Shown here: positions 14,740-20,965 of the stretch, piece after piece
Layout of the letters: the number at the start of each line of letters is the position of its first letter
How positions within the stretch are numbered: position 1 is the first letter of the stretch
Assembly (NCBI GenBank): GCA_037141915.1
Contig: JBAXBP010000049.1
Coordinates: forward strand, 1 to 20,965
Length of the DNA: 20,965 nt
Source of the DNA: CAIRDP01 sp037141915
GTDB taxonomy: Bacteria > Bacteroidota > Bacteroidia > Bacteroidales > FEN-979
Direction of reading: 5' to 3'
Translations under genes and position numbers: made by a program
The notes under the pieces: model-generated
Databases searched by the model: none
Seen by the model: the letters and a program-made list of their open reading frames with translations, nothing else
Told to the model about the DNA's origin: nothing

Positions 14740-16668
14740 TTCCTTCTTCTTCTCATTCTTTGCTTTGGGAGCCCTGTGACGGCCCAGACTCCCGGCAATC
14801 AGCTGTCCACAGTCAATAAAAAAGCAGAAAAGGCTTTTGATGAAGCCATGAAAGCATACCAGGATCGTAACAATGAAAAGGCAATGGTTCAGGTGAACAA
14901 GGCCCTTGAAGCTGATTCACAGTTTTGCGAGGCGCTGGTACTGAGGGGAGACCTTTTTTCTGATGCGAAAATGCCGGCCGAGGCTGTTACCTGCTATAAA
15001 AAGGTTCTCAGGATCAATCCTGAATTTTCGAACAACCTCTACTTTATTATTGGCGGGCTTGAGCTTTACCTTGGGGATTATAAAGCATCTGAAGCCGATT
15101 TTTCACAGTATCTGGAAGGTAAAAACGTGCCCGATGGCAAAAGAAGAAAAACCATCGCCCAGCTTGCAAATGCCAGGTTCGGGGCGGCTGCCCTGGAACA
15201 TCCCGTGCCTTTCAATCCCGTGAACCTCGGCGACAGCGTCAATACGAAGTTTGACGAATATGTAAACGATATCACTACGGACGAGGGAGCCCTTTATTTC
15301 ACGCGTAAGGTCCCGCGCAGCGAGAAAAATCCCGAGGCGAAAGGGTACGAGGAGGATTTCTATGTCGCGGCAAAGGCTGATTCCGGCTGGCAGAAGGCAA
15401 GGAACCTGGGGCCCCCTGTAAATACATCGGGTAATGAGGGCGCTTTGAATATTTCGCCCGATAACCGTTATATGTTCTTTGCAGGTTGCGACCGCCCCGA
15501 CGGCTTCGGAAGCTGCGATATTTTCTGGTCAAAGCGAATGGGCGAGGTCTGGGCTGAGCCTGAAAACCTCGGTTCTGTGGTGAATTCGCCCAGCTGGGAT
15601 TCCCAGCCATGTTTCTCTTCGGATGGCAGAACCCTGTATTTTGCCAGCAAACGCCCGGGTGGCAAGGGGAGTTCCGACATCTGGAAAACCGGGCTGAAAC
15701 CTGATGGAAACTGGACCGAACCTGTAAACCTCGGAGATTCAATAAATACCGCATTCGAGGAAATGGCTCCTTTTATTGCAGGCGACGGACGAACCCTGTA
15801 TTTTTCGTCCAAGGGGCATCCCGGCATGGGGGGATACGACCTTTTTTATTCGCGCATGAAGCCCGACAGCATCTGGAGCAAGCCGGTGAACCTGGGCTAT
15901 CCCATCAATACAAAAGCCGATGAGATGGTCATTATAGTTAATGCAAAAGGGGATAAGGCATTTATTTCTTCCGACAAGTTCGGGGGTAAGGGAAGGCAGG
16001 ATATGTATGAATTCCCGCTGTATGAGGGAGCCCGGCCGATAGCGTCGACTTATTTCAAGGGTATTGTTTTCGACAAGGAAAGCGGCCGCCGCCTTCAGGC
16101 AAGGTTTGAACTCACCGACCTCAGCGATGGCAGGATGGTTGCACAATCCTTCTCTGATCCCGTCAACGGGGAATTCATACTGGTACTGGCCTCTGATAAG
16201 GATTACGGGCTGAATGTGTCGAAGGACGGATACCTCTTTTATTCCGACAATTTTTCACTGAAAGGTCAGCATAGTCTTGATAAACCGTTCGTCAAGGATA
16301 TTGCGTTGAAACCAATGAAAGTAGGGGAGGTGATAGTCCTGAAGAATATCTTTTTCGATACTGATAAATTCATCCTGAAACCTGAATCGATGACAGAACT
16401 TCAGAAATTGCTCGACCTCCTGAAGAAAAACCCGGGTCTTAAAGTCGAACTTGGCGGTCATACCGACAACGCCGGCACCTCTGCCCACAACCTGGAACTC
16501 TCTAAAAACAGGGCTAAAGCAGTCTACGATTACCTGATCCTGAACGGCATCGCCGCCAACCGCCTCAGCTACCAGGGCTACGGCCTCACCCGTCCCGTCG
16601 ACACCAACGACACCGAGCAGGGCCGCGCTAACAACCGCAGGACTGAGTTCAGGATTTCGGGTTTGTAA
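14689..16668 (+). CDS. PorE-like OmpA-family protein (TPR, PD40 propeller, C-terminal OmpA domain)
   Basis: The architecture matches PorE-type T9SS accessory proteins, which tether the secretion machine to peptidoglycan in the periplasm. From ATG 14689 there are 659 residues: a signal peptide ending PVTA-Q; TPR repeats (about 40-150); four or more PD40 propeller blades (about 190-455; PDNRYMFFAG, SDGRTLYFASKRPGG, GDGRTLYFSSKGHPG); a carboxypeptidase-regulatory-like domain (about 455-530; FKGIVFDKESGRRLQA); and an OmpA_C domain (about 545-659) with FFDTDKFILKPES, GGHTDNAGT and NRRTEF. The start region is unusual: MPRLTIHGSRFTVHGSR is translated from a heptad array, which supplies the start codon and the basic n-region. 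The open frame reaches a GTG at 14653, also inside the array. I infer T9SS association from architecture and from the cargo gene nearby. Other TPR/PD40/OmpA proteins exist, so the symbol is left blank. Confidence 0.85.
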   Translation: MPRLTIHGSRFTVHGSRFLLLLILCFGSPVTAQTPGNQLSTVNKKAEKAFDEAMKAYQDRNNEKAMVQVNKALEADSQFCEALVLRGDLFSDAKMPAEAVTCYKKVLRINPEFSNNLYFIIGGLELYLGDYKASEADFSQYLEGKNVPDGKRRKTIAQLANARFGAAALEHPVPFNPVNLGDSVNTKFDEYVNDITTDEGALYFTRKVPRSEKNPEAKGYEEDFYVAAKADSGWQKARNLGPPVNTSGNEGALNISPDNRYMFFAGCDRPDGFGSCDIFWSKRMGEVWAEPENLGSVVNSPSWDSQPCFSSDGRTLYFASKRPGGKGSSDIWKTGLKPDGNWTEPVNLGDSINTAFEEMAPFIAGDGRTLYFSSKGHPGMGGYDLFYSRMKPDSIWSKPVNLGYPINTKADEMVIIVNAKGDKAFISSDKFGGKGRQDMYEFPLYEGARPIASTYFKGIVFDKESGRRLQARFELTDLSDGRMVAQSFSDPVNGEFILVLASDKDYGLNVSKDGYLFYSDNFSLKGQHSLDKPFVKDIALKPMKVGEVIVLKNIFFDTDKFILKPESMTELQKLLDLLKKNPGLKVELGGHTDNAGTSAHNLELSKNRAKAVYDYLILNGIAANRLSYQGYGLTRPVDTNDTEQGRANNRRTEFRISGL

Positions 16669-16689
16669 CTGGATATTCTCCTGAACATT

Positions 16690-16731
16690 CCCGGCCCTTT
16701 CGGATGAATCCGGATAAAGGGATTTCCCGGG
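16690..16731 (+). terminator. Hairpin downstream of the PorE-like gene
   Basis: Nested stems CCCTTTCGGA / TCCG-GAT-AAAGGG close on a TGAA tetraloop, with an outer CCCGG/CCGGG pairing. It lies 22 bases after the stop codon at 16668. The following bases are T-rich but not a clean T-run, so it may end or protect the transcript. A second, weaker stem (AGCTTG 16787-16792 with CAAGCT 16800-16805) follows. Confidence 0.45.
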
Positions 16732-16945
16732 TTTATATCGTTAATTACCCAAATGGGAATTAAAAAAAAACTTGATTCCTGCAAAAAGCTTGCATTGCCC
16801 AAGCTGATTTTGCAATTTTCACCAATCTGTCCTCAACCTTTTCATTGATTTTGGATTTTTCGCAAACCTGTATACCACAGCCCTGGCAATCAATTCTATT
16901 TCCTCTAATTCCTGGATTAAATTCGTATGCAAACGATTGATTATC

Positions 16946-17839
16946 ATGAAAGGAATATACTTACTGCTTATGGTACCGTTTATGATCAGCGGAGCCTGCC
17001 GGAGATCGGAATTCTCAACAACCACAAGGCAAATCAAAAATGGTAAAGTAAAATACGTTAATCATTACATGCCTGGACTGAGCAAATCCACCGTTAAAAA
17101 AACTCCCAAATCCGGTTTTCGGGAACCTGAAGTGCAAAAAGCTTTATTCGCAGAAGCTATGCCAGGGGAGCAGGAAGATAATGCAGCAAAACTCATAAAC
17201 AGCAATCCTGCCCCGGTGTCGGGTCATGAACATTTAATCGCGTCAAACACGACTGAACCGGCAGCTTTTACCATTGCTGAAAATAGGTTTACCCGGGACA
17301 ATCCCCTGGGGTTAATGCACAGGAACATTAAAGATGCAGAACCTTTGACTTTTCATCCCGACACATTGAAAAGTAAAGTTCCGAAAGAAACTCCATCCAA
17401 AGTCCGCTTTGCTAAAATAAAACTCAAAAACGGCAAAGAAGAAACAGGGAAAATAATCTACCAGTCAGGCGACACCCTCAGCTACAAGCCGGTTGCAGAA
17501 CAGGGTATCACACGCACCGTTTCGATGAACCAGGTTGAGAAAATTCTTCCTGATACGAGAAAAACAGAGAAACTTGGACTGGCGGGATTTATCTTGTCAA
17601 TATTAGGACTGATCCCAATACTTGGAATTCCTTTTGCCATTATGGCTTTTATTTTCGGGGTAAGAAGTCTTCGGAAAATCAAAAAAAATCCGGAAAAATA
17701 CAAAGGTAAAGGTCTTGCCATGGCGAGCAAGATTATCGGGGCTGTCGAGATATTATGTTATATACTCCTGGCCATTGGCACGATTATTTACGGATTGGTT
17801 GCTTTTATATTATCCTTATCAAGGTGTACAGGAGGTTAA
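16946..17839 (+). CDS. Predicted lipoprotein with C-terminal DUF4190-like membrane domain
   Basis: This 297-residue protein of unknown function starts MKGIYLLLMVPFMISGAC, a lipoprotein-type signal peptide with lipobox SGAC (Cys18). Residues about 20-160 are low-complexity and polar, likely an extended linker. Residues about 160-205 (IKLKNGKEETGKIIYQSGD) look like a small beta domain, as in proteins that sense or modify the envelope. The C-terminal ~95 residues resemble DUF4190: two hydrophobic helices (LGLAGFILSILGLIPILGIP and ILCYILLAIGTIIYGLVAFI) around FGVRSLRKIKKNPEKYKGKG. A lipid anchor plus two transmembrane helices is unusual and suggests inner-membrane retention. ATG 16946 is chosen over an in-frame TTG three codons upstream. 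It stands alone between the PorE-like gene and thrS. Confidence 0.7.
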   Translation: MKGIYLLLMVPFMISGACRRSEFSTTTRQIKNGKVKYVNHYMPGLSKSTVKKTPKSGFREPEVQKALFAEAMPGEQEDNAAKLINSNPAPVSGHEHLIASNTTEPAAFTIAENRFTRDNPLGLMHRNIKDAEPLTFHPDTLKSKVPKETPSKVRFAKIKLKNGKEETGKIIYQSGDTLSYKPVAEQGITRTVSMNQVEKILPDTRKTEKLGLAGFILSILGLIPILGIPFAIMAFIFGVRSLRKIKKNPEKYKGKGLAMASKIIGAVEILCYILLAIGTIIYGLVAFILSLSRCTGG

Positions 17840-17892
17840 TGATGTCGGCAGGCGATTGAATGATCAGGTTCAGAATATTATCAACGCTCCCC

Positions 17893-17929
17893 CTGTCACC
17901 TGATCCGGATCACCAGTCACCGTTCACGG
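17893..17929 (+). repeat. Degenerate heptad array upstream of thrS (5 units)
   Basis: Heptamers in register are CTGTCAC, CTGATCC, GGATCAC, CAGTCAC, CGTTCAC, followed by GG. Units are more diverged than in the other arrays but keep the TCAC core and the 7-base period. It lies between the lipoprotein stop and the thrS promoter. Confidence 0.7.
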
Positions 17930-17947
17930 ATATTATTTATCCAATTC

Positions 17948-17978
17948 TTGGTATTCTCCTTAATTATATGTAATTTTG
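17948..17978 (+). promoter_or_regulatory. Promoter of the thrS-infC-rpmI-rplT operon
   Basis: TTG (17948-17950), a 20-base spacer and TAATTTTG (17971-17978) match the Bacteroidetes -33/-7 consensus well. The leader is about 22 bases and contains GAGAGG 7-8 bases before ATG 18007. Confidence 0.75.
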
Positions 17979-18006
17979 CACCCCTAATTTTGAGAGAGGT
18001 ATAGTA

Positions 18007-19950
18007 ATGATTCATATTACTTTGCCAGACGGTTCCATAAGAGAATACCCACAGGGTGTCACCGGGCTGGAAGTTGCGAAAAGTATCAGTGAAGGCCTGG
18101 CACGCAATGTGCTGGCTGCAAAAGTCAATGATGAGGTATGGGATGCTACCCGCCCCATTAACTCCGACTCACGTCTCAAGCTCTTTACCTGGAACGATCC
18201 TGAAGGCAAGGCCACCATGTGGCATTCATCGGCCCACCTTATGGCCGAAGCTATTGAACAGATTTATCCCGGCGTGAAATTCGGCATAGGTCCTGATATT
18301 GAGAATGGCTTCTATTATGATATTGATTTTGGCGATCAGCCCATTTCTTCAGAGGACTTTCCCAAAATAGAAGCTAAGTTCCTTGAGCTGGCAAGAGAAA
18401 AACAGGTGTTCAACAGGAAGGAAGTAGCTAAAGTCGAAGCCCTGGAGTATTTCACAAAAAAAGGTGATGAGTACAAGACCGAACTCCTGAACGACCTTAC
18501 CGATGGCACGATCACTTTTTATGAATCTGGCCGTTTTACTGATCTTTGCCGTGGCCCCCACCTGCCGGATACCAGTTTCATTAAAGCAGTAAAACTTCTC
18601 AATATTGCCGGCGCATATTGGCGCGGAGATGAAACCCGTAAGCAGCTTACACGCGTTTACGGCATCACTTTCCCGAAACAGAAAGAACTTGACGAATACC
18701 TGGTGTTGCTGGAGGAGGCCAAAAAGCGCGATCACCGTAAACTGGGAAAAGAACTTGAACTCTTTGCATTTTCCCAGAAAGTCGGGCTTGGCCTGCCTCT
18801 CTGGCTGCCACGCGGCGCGGCGCTTCGCGAACGTCTCGAGATGTTCCTGAAAAAGGTCCAGAAAAAAGCCGGTTACGAACCGGTCATGTGCCCGCATATC
18901 GGTAATGTTGAACTATACAAGACTTCAGGCCATTACCAGAAATACGGAGAAAGCTCGTTCAGACCGATCACCACCCCGGTACCGGGTGAGGAATTCTTCC
19001 TGAAACCCATGAATTGCCCTCATCATTGCGAGATATACAAAGTCAAACCGCGTTCCTACAGGGATCTGCCGGTAAGGCTGGCCGAATTCGGCACCGTATA
19101 CCGCTACGAACAGAGCGGAGAACTCCACGGTCTGACACGCGTACGTGGTTTTACACAGGATGATGCACATATCTTCTGCACTCCCGAACAGGTAAAAGAT
19201 GAATTCAAGGGTGTGATGGATATAGTAATGCTCATCTTCAAGGCCCTTGATTTCAAGGAATTCATCGTCCAGATTTCACTCCGTGATCCAAATAACAAGG
19301 AAAAATATATAGGTACCGACGAAAACTGGGAAAGGGCCGAACGTGAGATCCTCGAAGTTGCTTCCGAACGTAATCTGAATACGGTGATAGTTCCCGGCGA
19401 AGCCGCTTTCTATGGCCCTAAGATGGATTTCATGGTAAAGGATGCATTAGGCAGGAAATGGCAGCTGGGTACGATACAGGTGGACTATAACCTCCCTGAA
19501 CGATTCGAGCTCGAATATATAGGGGCCGATAACCAGAAACACCGCCCGGTGATGATACACCGTGCACCTTTCGGATCCATGGAACGTTTCGTTGCTGTTT
19601 TGCTTGAGCATACTGCCGGAAATTTCCCGTTATGGCTTACGCCGGACCAGGTTATCGTGCTGCCAATCAGTGAGAAATACACTGATTATGCAAAAAAAGT
19701 TTTGGATTTGCTGAATAATTCCGAAATTCGCGGCCGTATTGACGACCGTAACGAAAAGGCCGGCAAGAAGATACGTGATGCCGAACTTTCGAAAGTGCCG
19801 TTTATGCTGGTAGTCGGGGAGAGGGAAGAAGCTGAAGGCAGCGTTTCAGTCAGGAAACACGGACAGGGTGACCTTGGCGCCAGGAAAATTGAAGAATTTA
19901 TCAGTTTTATTAATGAAGAAGTACGCAAGGAATTAGGAGACATCAAATAA
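18007..19950 (+). CDS. thrS: Threonyl-tRNA synthetase
   Basis: This class II synthetase charges tRNA-Thr and edits mis-charged Ser-tRNA. It has 647 residues and the full four-part architecture: TGS domain (1-62), editing domain with HSSAH (73-77) and the Cys/His pair in DLCRGPH, catalytic core with motif 2 region GTVYRYEQSGELHGLTRVRGF, zinc ligands from NCPHHCEIYK, and a C-terminal anticodon domain (VIVLPISEKYTDYAKKVLDLL). ATG 18007 has a GAGAGG Shine-Dalgarno site and a strong promoter 29 bases upstream. The gene leads the infC-rpmI-rplT set, the usual bacterial order. In E. coli ThrRS represses its own mRNA through a tRNA-like leader; here the leader is far too short for that. The stop TAA (19948-19950) directly abuts a heptad array. 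Confidence 0.98.
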   Translation: MIHITLPDGSIREYPQGVTGLEVAKSISEGLARNVLAAKVNDEVWDATRPINSDSRLKLFTWNDPEGKATMWHSSAHLMAEAIEQIYPGVKFGIGPDIENGFYYDIDFGDQPISSEDFPKIEAKFLELAREKQVFNRKEVAKVEALEYFTKKGDEYKTELLNDLTDGTITFYESGRFTDLCRGPHLPDTSFIKAVKLLNIAGAYWRGDETRKQLTRVYGITFPKQKELDEYLVLLEEAKKRDHRKLGKELELFAFSQKVGLGLPLWLPRGAALRERLEMFLKKVQKKAGYEPVMCPHIGNVELYKTSGHYQKYGESSFRPITTPVPGEEFFLKPMNCPHHCEIYKVKPRSYRDLPVRLAEFGTVYRYEQSGELHGLTRVRGFTQDDAHIFCTPEQVKDEFKGVMDIVMLIFKALDFKEFIVQISLRDPNNKEKYIGTDENWERAEREILEVASERNLNTVIVPGEAAFYGPKMDFMVKDALGRKWQLGTIQVDYNLPERFELEYIGADNQKHRPVMIHRAPFGSMERFVAVLLEHTAGNFPLWLTPDQVIVLPISEKYTDYAKKVLDLLNNSEIRGRIDDRNEKAGKKIRDAELSKVPFMLVVGEREEAEGSVSVRKHGQGDLGARKIEEFISFINEEVRKELGDIK

Positions 19951-20014
19951 CGTGAACCGTGAACCGTGAACCGTGAATCGTTACGAATCACGAGTCACGA
20001 GTAACGAGTCACGA
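19951..20014. repeat. Inverted heptad array between thrS and infC
   Basis: Four units in one orientation (CGTGAAC x3, CGTGAAT) begin at the base after the thrS stop. After CGTTACGA come four in the other (ATCACGA, GTCACGA, GTAACGA, GTCACGA). At the junction CGTGA-A-TCG / CGA-A-TCACG (19972-19992) can fold into a hairpin with loop TTA, and further units can pair outward. The array ends seven bases before the infC Shine-Dalgarno site, so the structure could affect infC translation. Confidence 0.9.
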
Positions 20015-20030
20015 TAAAAAAGGAGGATAT

Positions 20031-20585
20031 ATAGCAACACCTTATCAGAATCCACGGAGATTCGCCAGGCCGCAGAAAAAGGAAGATCTCCACAGCATCA
20101 ACCAGAATATCAAATCACCTGTTGTGAGGGTGGTTGGCGAGAACATCACCCCGGGCATATATAACCTCAGGGAAGCTCTCACTATCGCGGAAAATATCGG
20201 CCTTGACCTGGTCGAGATTTCTCCTACCGCCAATCCTCCGGTTTGTAAAGTTGTGGATTATAAGAAATTCCTTTATGAGCTTAAGAAGAAGCAAAAGGAA
20301 ATGAAGGCTAAAACGGCTAAAGTTGTGATTAAAGAGATCCGCCTCGGCCCGAATACCGACGAGCATGATTTTAACTTCAAACTCAACCATGCTATAAAAT
20401 TCCTTAAGGACGGCGCTAAAGTCAAGGTGGATGTGTTTTTTAAGGGACGTTCTATAATTTATAAGGAACAGGGCGAACTGATACTTCTGAAATTTGCCCA
20501 GTCGGTGGTCGATTATGGCAAGATCGAACAAATGCCCAGGCTGGAAGGAAAGAGAATGATCATGATCATAGCTCCGAAAAAGTAA
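20031..20585 (+). CDS. infC: Translation initiation factor IF-3, apparent AUA start
   Basis: IF-3 binds the 30S subunit and rejects non-canonical start codons and wrong initiator tRNA. Domains: N-terminal (residues about 25-95, VVRVVGENITPGIYNLREAL then LVEISPTANPPVCKVVDYKKF), a Lys-rich linker helix (LKKKQKEMKAKTAK), and C-terminal (VKVDVFFKGRS to RMIMIIAPKK). The frame has no ATG, GTG or TTG between the previous stop (19974-19976) and a GTG at 20124, and that GTG lies inside the conserved N domain. AGGAGG (20021-20026) lies four bases before ATA 20031, giving 184 residues (ATPYQNPRRFARPQKKED...), a normal length. IF-3 genes in other bacteria use AUU, AUC or AUA for autoregulation, which fits. 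The strong Shine-Dalgarno site is notable in a Bacteroidetes. Gene identity is certain, the exact start likely. Confidence 0.93.
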   Translation: MATPYQNPRRFARPQKKEDLHSINQNIKSPVVRVVGENITPGIYNLREALTIAENIGLDLVEISPTANPPVCKVVDYKKFLYELKKKQKEMKAKTAKVVIKEIRLGPNTDEHDFNFKLNHAIKFLKDGAKVKVDVFFKGRSIIYKEQGELILLKFAQSVVDYGKIEQMPRLEGKRMIMIIAPKK

Positions 20586-20589
20586 TTCG

Positions 20590-20617
20590 TACATTGTACA
20601 TCATACATTGTACATTT
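20590..20617 (+). repeat. Heptad array of a second type between infC and rpmI (4 units)
   Basis: The units are TACATTG, TACATCA, TACATTG, TACATTT, with the same 7-base period as the TTCACGG arrays but a different core. They are related to the ATGTACC units at 4414-4434 (the reverse complement of ATGTACA is TGTACAT). The array begins five bases after the infC stop. Confidence 0.75.
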
Positions 20618-20652
20618 TTGAATAATAACCTCTAATAATAACAAACAGAATC

Positions 20653-20844
20653 ATGCCAAAAATGAAGTCGAAATCCGGCGCAAAAAAACGGTTCACACTG
20701 ACCGGCACCGGAAAAATCAAAAGGAAGCATGCTTACAAAAGCCACATCCTGACCAAAAAGTCGACGAAAAGGAAACGTAATCTTACCTATTCCACCCTCG
20801 TTGATAAGTCTGATGCAGCTAACGTAAAGGAAATGCTCCAGTAA
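20653..20844 (+). CDS. rpmI: 50S ribosomal protein bL35
   Basis: This 63-residue, very basic protein is part of the large ribosomal subunit. MPKMKSKSGAKKRFTLTGTGKIKRK and the central HILTKKSTKRKRNL are the family signature, and the length is normal. It lies between infC and rplT in the usual order. ATG 20653 has no Shine-Dalgarno site, only an A-rich leader, in contrast to infC. The gap from infC holds the heptad array at 20590-20617. In E. coli this operon is repressed by L20 binding to the rpmI-rplT message; I cannot show an equivalent site here. Confidence 0.97.
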   Translation: MPKMKSKSGAKKRFTLTGTGKIKRKHAYKSHILTKKSTKRKRNLTYSTLVDKSDAANVKEMLQ

Positions 20845-20917
20845 TTCAAATGATGTCGAACTTGTACTCAGCTTTAAGATCCCGGCAACGGGGCGCTGAT
20901 GCAAAAAATCTAAAAAA

Positions 20918-20965
20918 ATGCCAAGATCAGTAAATGCAGTTGCCTCCAGGGCCAGAAGGAAAAAG
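20918..20965 (+). CDS. rplT: 50S ribosomal protein bL20, N-terminal part, cut by window end
   Basis: The first 16 codons (MPRSVNAVASRARRKK) match the conserved N-terminus of bL20, which binds 23S rRNA early in large-subunit assembly. The rest lies beyond the window. It starts 73 bases after rpmI, behind an AT-rich stretch. Only the N-terminal tail is visible, but sequence and context leave little doubt. Confidence 0.93.
   Translation, partial: MPRSVNAVASRARRKK

Noticed and set aside
18349..18897. Minus-strand open frame of 182 codons
   Set aside because: It is fully antisense to thrS, without any motif or promoter.
20124..20126. GTG as the infC start
   Set aside because: It would remove the first ~31 residues including part of the conserved N-terminal segment, and has no Shine-Dalgarno site.

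Overview
The window reads as chromosomal DNA of a Bacteroidota (Bacteroidetes) bacterium, probably an uncultured member of class Bacteroidia. The evidence is a secreted protein with a type IX secretion (T9SS) C-terminal sorting domain, a PorE-like TPR/PD40/OmpA protein, separate pyrB and pyrI genes, the order thrS-infC-rpmI-rplT, and several promoters with the Bacteroidetes -7 element TAnnTTTG. Most genes are housekeeping. I see no phage, CRISPR array, tRNA or rRNA.

Layout. Bases 1-3100 are an accessory stretch: a hairpin and possible IS21-type end debris, then on the minus strand a zinc-ribbon protein, a lipoprotein, a SAM methyltransferase and a pyrimidine-dimer DNA glycosylase. Bases 3137-4408 (+) encode a protein with a C-terminal AlbA_2 domain. 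Bases 4493-6582 (-) hold pyrB-pyrI plus an outer-membrane protein. Bases 6646-7983 (-) encode a cyclic-2,3-diphosphoglycerate-synthetase-like GTPase, divergent from argS (8089-9879, +). A T9SS cargo protein follows (9954-11558, -), divergent from a + strand series: ffh, folD, queE, the PorE-like gene, a DUF4190-type lipoprotein, then thrS, infC, rpmI and the start of rplT, which is cut by the window edge.

Most interesting signal. A dispersed family of tandem heptanucleotide repeats (core TTCACGG/ATCACGG/ATTCACG) occurs at six places, with a related TACATTG array at a seventh. The arrays sit at gene ends, fill the gap between two convergent genes, interrupt the AlbA_2 gene in frame, and encode the start codon and signal-peptide n-region of the PorE-like gene. 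Because 7 is not a multiple of 3, the TTCACGG strand is open in all three frames (cyclic FTVHGSR), whereas the opposite strand carries TGA in all three frames. Array orientation relative to neighbouring genes fits this asymmetry.

Two other oddities are an in-frame TAA inside the essential ffh gene, and an infC with no ATG/GTG/TTG upstream of its conserved N-terminus, apparently starting at AUA behind a strong Shine-Dalgarno sequence.
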